Source of the DNA: Candidatus Colimorpha enterica
Lineage (GTDB): Bacteria > Bacillota > Clostridia > Oscillospirales > CAG-272
Length of the DNA: 9,668 nucleotides
NCBI GenBank assembly: GCA_018065475.1
Contig: JAGHTD010000027.1
Location: 1-9,668, forward strand
Direction: 5' to 3'
In this document: piece by piece, positions 6,204 through 9,668 of the stretch
Position numbering within the stretch: the stretch's first letter is position 1
How the letters are laid out: each line of letters begins with the position of its first letter
Notes under the pieces: generated by a model
What the model was told of the DNA's origin: nothing
Database searches by the model: none
The model's input: only the letters and a program-made list of their open reading frames with translations
Position numbers and translations under genes: made by a program

Positions 6204-8548
6204 TACAGCACCGTCGTGAAGATCAGTTTTGCCGCATAGGCGAGGACCCATGCGATCGAGCATTGCCATACTACCATTCCGAGGGCGGTCTTCCAGCCGA
6301 GCTCACGCTTGACGGAGTTGACGGCGGCGACGCAGGGAGTGTAGAGCAGGCAGAAGACGAGCATGGCAACAGCAGAAGCTATCGAAGGGAAGAACTCCGC
6401 AAACGATCCGGCAAAGAGTATTTCGATCGTCGAAACGACGCTTTCCTTCGCGATGAATCCGCTGATGAGCGCCGTGCATATTCTTGCATCCCCGAGACCG
6501 AGCGGTCTGAATACCGGGACGAGGAAGGATGAAACGTGCTGCAGGATCGAGTCCGCTCCGCTTTTCGCGGCGAAGTTGAAGTGAAGATCAAAGCTTTGCA
6601 GGAACCAGATTACGACGGTCGAAACGAGGATGACGGTGAACGCCTTTCTTATGAAGTCCTTTGCCTTTTCGCCGAGGAGACGGATGACGTTCTTCGGGCT
6701 CGGGAGGCGGTAGTTGGGAAGCTCCATGACGAAGGGGACTGCTTCGCCCTTGAAGAAGGTGCCTTTCATGAACAGCGCGACAAGGACGCCGACGGCTATC
6801 CCGAGGAAGTAAACTGCACCCATGACGAGTGCGCCTTTGCCCGGGAAGAAGGTGGCGATGAGGAAGGAGTAGATCGGGAGCTTTGCGCTGCAACTCATAA
6901 ACGGCGTCAGCAGGACGGTCATTTTACGGTCACGCTCGGAGGGAAGGGTACGCGTTGACATCACCGCGGGGACGGTACAGCCGAAGCCGATGAGAAGCGG
7001 GACTATCGACCTTCCCGAAAGACCTATCTTGCGGAGCAGTTTGTCCATGAAGAAGGCGACCCTCGCAATATATCCGCTGGCCTCAAGGAGAGTGAGTAAG
7101 AAGAAGGTTATGACGATGACGGGCAGGAAGGAGAGCACCGAACCGACACCATTGAAAATGCCGTCGATGACGAGACTTCTCACGACCTCGTTGGCGTTTG
7201 CGCTGATAAGTGCGTTTTCGGTGATGACGGAAAGACGGTCTATCCCCTGCGCGAGGAGATCCTGCAAAAACTTTCCGACGACGTTGAACGTCAGCCAGAA
7301 CACCGTCATCATAATGACGACGAAGGCCGGGATCGCCGTGTATTTTCCGGTAAGGAACTTATCTATTTTACGGCTTCTTATCCTCTCTTTGCTCTCGGCG
7401 GGCTTTTTGACCGCGCTGGCGCAGACCTTGAGAATGAAGTCGTACCGCATATCGGCGATGGCGGAACTGCAATCGAGTCCGACCTCGCTTTCGAGCTGTA
7501 TCTTGATATGCTCGAGCATATCCTTCTCGTTCGGGTCAAGGTTCAGTTTTTCTTCGATGAGGTGATCTCCCTCGACGAGCTTGCTTGCCGCAAATCTGAC
7601 GGGCAGGCCCGCCGCTGCGGCGTGGTCCTCGATGAGGTGAGAGATGGCGTGCAGGCACCTGTGGACCGCTCCGCCGTGGTCGCTTTCGTCGCAGAAATCC
7701 TGCCTTAGCGGTTTTTCCTGGTAATATGCGACGTGGACGGCGTGGTCGATGAGCTCGTTTATGCCCTTGTTCTTTGCCGCCGAGATCGGGACGACGGGGA
7801 CGCCGAGCAGCGCTTCCATCGTGTTTATATCGACCGAGCCGCCGTTTCCGGTCATCTCGTCCATCATATTGAGGGCGATGACCATGGGTATATTCATTTC
7901 GAGCAGCTGCATCGTGAGATACATGTTGCGCTCGATGTTCGTTGCGTCGATGATGTTGATTATCGCCTTCGGCTTTTCGGTGAGCACGAAGTCGCGGGAG
8001 ACGACCTCCTCCACGGTGTAGGGTGACATCGAGTAAATGCCGGGCAGATCGGTGACGAGGGTGTCGGGGTGACCTTTAATAGAGGCATCCTTGCGATCGA
8101 CCGTGACGCCGGGGAAGTTTCCGACGTGCTGATTGGAGCCGGTGAGCTGGTTGAAAAGCGTGGTTTTTCCGCAGTTCTGGTTTCCTACGAGGGCAAAGGT
8201 GAGTACCGTGCCTTCGGGCAGAGGGTTCTCGGTGCTTTTTTCGTGGTATTTTCCGCTTTCACCGAGACCGGGGTGGTGTGATTCCGTCACCTTTTTGACG
8301 GTGTGGGTGAGTGCCTCGACGTCCTTTGACGTAGTTACCGAGATGTGCTCGGCGTCGGCAAGGCGCAGGGTGAGCTCGTAGTCGTGGACTCTGATCTCCA
8401 TGGGATCGCCCATCGGTGCGAACTTCTCGACCGTCACTTCCGTTCCCGGAATGACGCCCATGTCGAGAAAATGCTGACGGAGTGCTCCGTCGCCGCCTAC
8501 CGCCGTTATGACGGCAGACTGACCTGCTTTCAGATCTTTGATAGTCAT
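6203..8548 (-). CDS. feoB: FeoA-FeoB fusion, ferrous iron transporter with G-protein domain
   Basis: A 781-residue protein. FeoB imports Fe(II) across the inner membrane using an N-terminal G-protein domain; FeoA is a small SH3-like partner, here fused at the N-terminus. Seen: the FeoA domain (~1-75, 'HFLDMGVIPGTEV'); a charged, His-containing linker (~76-112); G1 'GNQNCGKT' (122-129); G2 Thr in 'NFPGVTVD' (~149); G3 'DLPG' (167); G4 'NMMD' (227-230); and G5 'ISAAKNKG' (~256). A helical regulatory domain follows, then the membrane part (~405-781) with Gate-type segments 'LLIGFGCTVPA' (Cys524), 'PFMSCSAKLPIY' (Cys553) and 'LLYTPCVAAVNSVKRE' (Cys739). The start at 8548 has AGAGGA 6 bases upstream. 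An in-frame ATG at 8584 would add 12 residues but has no ribosome binding site. The stop overlaps the next gene's ATG. FeoAB fusions are known in several anaerobes, so the fusion itself is not new. Confidence 0.95.
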   Translation of the reverse strand: MTIKDLKAGQSAVITAVGGDGALRQHFLDMGVIPGTEVTVEKFAPMGDPMEIRVHDYELTLRLADAEHISVTTSKDVEALTHTVKKVTESHHPGLGESGKYHEKSTENPLPEGTVLTFALVGNQNCGKTTLFNQLTGSNQHVGNFPGVTVDRKDASIKGHPDTLVTDLPGIYSMSPYTVEEVVSRDFVLTEKPKAIINIIDATNIERNMYLTMQLLEMNIPMVIALNMMDEMTGNGGSVDINTMEALLGVPVVPISAAKNKGINELIDHAVHVAYYQEKPLRQDFCDESDHGGAVHRCLHAISHLIEDHAAAAGLPVRFAASKLVEGDHLIEEKLNLDPNEKDMLEHIKIQLESEVGLDCSSAIADMRYDFILKVCASAVKKPAESKERIRSRKIDKFLTGKYTAIPAFVVIMMTVFWLTFNVVGKFLQDLLAQGIDRLSVITENALISANANEVVRSLVIDGIFNGVGSVLSFLPVIVITFFLLTLLEASGYIARVAFFMDKLLRKIGLSGRSIVPLLIGFGCTVPAVMSTRTLPSERDRKMTVLLTPFMSCSAKLPIYSFLIATFFPGKGALVMGAVYFLGIAVGVLVALFMKGTFFKGEAVPFVMELPNYRLPSPKNVIRLLGEKAKDFIRKAFTVILVSTVVIWFLQSFDLHFNFAAKSGADSILQHVSSFLVPVFRPLGLGDARICTALISGFIAKESVVSTIEILFAGSFAEFFPSIASAVAMLVFCLLYTPCVAAVNSVKRELGWKTALGMVVWQCSIAWVLAYAAKLIFTTVL

Positions 8549-8554
8549 TTTTTG

Positions 8555-8560
8555 TCCTCT
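8555..8560 (-). promoter_or_regulatory. Ribosome binding site of the FeoA-FeoB fusion gene
   Basis: AGAGGA on the minus strand, 6 bases before the ATG at 8548. It decides the start: the in-frame ATG 36 bases upstream has no comparable site, and the 'MTIKDLKAGQ' start matches where FeoA proteins begin. Confidence 0.8.
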
Positions 8561-8638
8561 TTCTGCTGCGGATGGCTTTGCCATGGCTATCTGCGTTCAG
8601 ACATTTTCGCGCGCGCCAGTACCTCCGTAGCGTCAAAT

Positions 8639-8667
8639 ATTATACTCCTTTTGAGATAAAAAAGCAA
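8639..8667 (-). promoter_or_regulatory. Sigma-A-type promoter of the feo operon
   Basis: On the minus strand a perfect TATAAT -10 element (8639-8644) lies 17 bases from a partial -35 element TTGCTT (8662-8667; only TTG matches consensus). The T-rich tail of the upstream ROK terminator lies just before the -35 and could act like an AT-rich upstream element. Predicted transcription start is near 8632, giving a leader of about 85 bases before feoAB. Confidence 0.7.
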
Positions 8668-8680
8668 GAGAAAAATAAGA

Positions 8681-8708
8681 AAAAACGGATGCTTGAGCAT
8701 CCGTTTTT
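8681..8708 (-). terminator. Intrinsic terminator of the ROK kinase gene
   Basis: A 12-bp perfect stem (8681-8692 with 8697-8708, core ACGGATGC/GCATCCGT) with loop TTGA on the plus strand (TCAA on the minus). On the minus strand it is followed by a long T-rich run (TTTTTTCTTATTTTTC). It starts 8 bases after the ROK stop codon and separates that gene from the feo promoter. The plus strand also ends in five Ts, so weak activity in both directions is possible. Confidence 0.88.
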
Positions 8709-8716
8709 GCTGTGTA

Positions 8717-9668
8717 TTACTGTAATCCGAGGACTGCGGCGCCGATGATGCCGGCGTCGTTTCCGAGAGAAGCGACCTTGATCTCGGTCTTCTTCTCGTT
8801 GGAGCGGGTGTACTGCTCGCCGTTGACCTTCTCGCGGAGCGGAACGAGGAGCCAGTCGCCCTCGTTGCATATTCCGCCGCCGATCGTGATTATATCGGGC
8901 TGGAAGATGTTGACGATGTTGGTGACACCGCAGGCGAGGTAGGAAATGTACTCATCGACGACTTCCTGAGCGGGCTTGTCGCCCTTCTTCATAGCCGCGA
9001 AGGCGACCATATCGTTGACGTTGTTTATGTCGTTTCCGATCATATGCCACATCATTGTGTCGGGAGAGATGAGGAGCTTTTCCCTTGTGATACGCTTGAG
9101 AGCGGTTGCGGAGGAATACGCTTCCCAACATCCGCATCTGCCGCAGGTGCAGGGACGTCCCTTGTAGTCGATGACGATGTGGCCGAGCTCCGCGCCGTAG
9201 TGGTTGAAGCCGGAATATACCTTGCCGTCGATGATGATACCGCCGCCGACACCCGTGCCGAGCGTGATCATAACTGAGATGTTTGCACCTTTTGCCGCAC
9301 CGGCGAGCGCCTCACCGAGAGCCGCGGCGTTTGCGTCGTTCTCGATGTATATCTTCTCGCAGTGGAAGTATTTCCTCAGCGTTTCGGTCATCGGGTAGTT
9401 GACGAAGGGGATGTTGTTTGAGGTGACGATGTATCCCGTTTCGGGATTGATCGCACCGGGGGAGGCGATACCGACGTATGCGATGTCGTTTATCGTAAGT
9501 CCCGCGTTTTTGACAAGACGGTTGCAGAGCATACCCATATCGGCGACGATCTCCTCGGGAGCTCTCGACGCAAGGGTGGGCGTCTTGTCCTTTTTGACGA
9601 TTTTCAGATTTTCATCTACGATACCGGCGGCGATATTCGTCCCGCCGAGATCGATACCTATATAATAC
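8717..9668 (-). CDS. ROK-family sugar kinase, probably glucokinase (start codon just outside window)
   Basis: 316 residues are visible and the frame stays open to the window edge. The first visible residues, 'YYIGIDLGGTNIAAGIVDE', form the ATP phosphate-1 motif that normally begins ROK proteins a few residues after Met, so only about one to three codons are missing. The ATG at 9538 is internal and would delete this ATP site. In visible numbering: 'DLGGTN' (6-11); 'IENDANAAALGE' with catalytic Asp111; 'TLGTGVGGG' (135-143); 'ELGH' (Glu160, His163); and the ROK zinc signature CTCGRCGCWE (ligands His163, Cys173, Cys175, Cys180). The C-terminus 'ASLGNDAGIIGAA' also matches. Kinases of this type phosphorylate glucose to glucose-6-phosphate in the cytosol. 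The E-x-G-H and N-D motifs fit a sugar kinase rather than a ROK repressor, and there is no DNA-binding domain. Exact sugar specificity (glucose, mannose, N-acetyl sugars, fructose) is not proven by sequence. Confidence 0.9.
   Translation of the reverse strand, partial: YYIGIDLGGTNIAAGIVDENLKIVKKDKTPTLASRAPEEIVADMGMLCNRLVKNAGLTINDIAYVGIASPGAINPETGYIVTSNNIPFVNYPMTETLRKYFHCEKIYIENDANAAALGEALAGAAKGANISVMITLGTGVGGGIIIDGKVYSGFNHYGAELGHIVIDYKGRPCTCGRCGCWEAYSSATALKRITREKLLISPDTMMWHMIGNDINNVNDMVAFAAMKKGDKPAQEVVDEYISYLACGVTNIVNIFQPDIITIGGGICNEGDWLLVPLREKVNGEQYTRSNEKKTEIKVASLGNDAGIIGAAVLGLQ

Noticed and set aside
6204..6269. Longer version of the small Cys-rich protein starting at 6269
   Set aside because: The extra 22 residues are out-of-frame translation of the feoB end; the family form starts directly before the hydrophobic helix, at the TAATG overlap.
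6536..6958. Plus-strand open frames of 60-190 codons within 6263-8381
   Set aside because: They are antisense to the FeoAB gene, rich in biased residues such as E/D/R or S/T, and have no conserved motif.
8549..8584. Upstream ATG at 8584 as the start of the FeoA-FeoB fusion
   Set aside because: It adds 12 residues unlike FeoA and has no ribosome binding site, while the ATG at 8548 has AGAGGA at good spacing.
8638..8690. Fur box or DtxR-type box upstream of feoAB
   Set aside because: The AT-rich stretch does not contain a GATAATGATAATCATTATC-like or TTAGGTTAGCCTAA-like repeat; only the weak 5-base inverted repeat reported above is present.
8717..9538. ROK kinase starting at the ATG at 9538 (273 residues)
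   Set aside because: This would remove the N-terminal DLGGTN ATP-binding motif, which is encoded in the same frame between 9538 and the window edge.

Overview
The window reads as ordinary chromosomal DNA from a low-copy core region of a Bacillota (Firmicutes) genome, most likely a Clostridia/Oscillospirales-type gut anaerobe. The basis is a Gram-positive PolC-type DNA polymerase III, the gene order rseP-ispG-polC seen in many Clostridia, a FeoA-FeoB fusion followed by a small FeoB-associated Cys-rich protein, and a moderately GC-rich coding style with many C-ending codons. The taxon is an inference; no rRNA or other marker is present. Coding density is very high and the longest gene-free stretch is about 170 bases. 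I found no tRNA, rRNA, CRISPR array, insertion sequence or phage-like gene.

Left part, plus strand (1-6022): the 3' part of rseP (M50 site-2 protease), ispG (MEP isoprenoid pathway) and polC (replicative polymerase) sit 5 and 3 bases apart and look like one operon. Neither junction has a good ribosome binding site, so translational coupling is likely. polC is split by one extra base in a CCCC run at 3649-3652. Either half resumes perfect PolC homology at the break, so this is one gene of about 1458 codons carrying a single-base frameshift. A sequencing or assembly error is the likeliest cause, because PolC is normally essential.

Middle (6023-6062): a 15-bp perfect stem with a 4-base loop and T-rich flanks on both sides serves as a shared bidirectional terminator between convergent transcription units.

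Right part, minus strand (6063-8548): a ferrous iron uptake operon. A FeoA-FeoB fusion protein has its own sigma-A-type promoter and a good ribosome binding site. Its stop codon overlaps the start of a 46-residue, one-helix membrane protein with a Cys-rich tail (TAATG). The fused FeoA domain, the GTPase-gated FeoB channel and the small partner probably work as one Fe(II) importer.

Far right (8681-9668, minus strand): a ROK-family sugar kinase, probably glucokinase, that lacks only the first one to three codons beyond the window edge and ends at its own hairpin terminator. The feo promoter lies directly behind that terminator.

I see no undescribed biological system here. The points most worth checking are the polC frameshift, the FeoAB fusion with its His-containing linker and small Cys-rich partner, and the compact feo leader.
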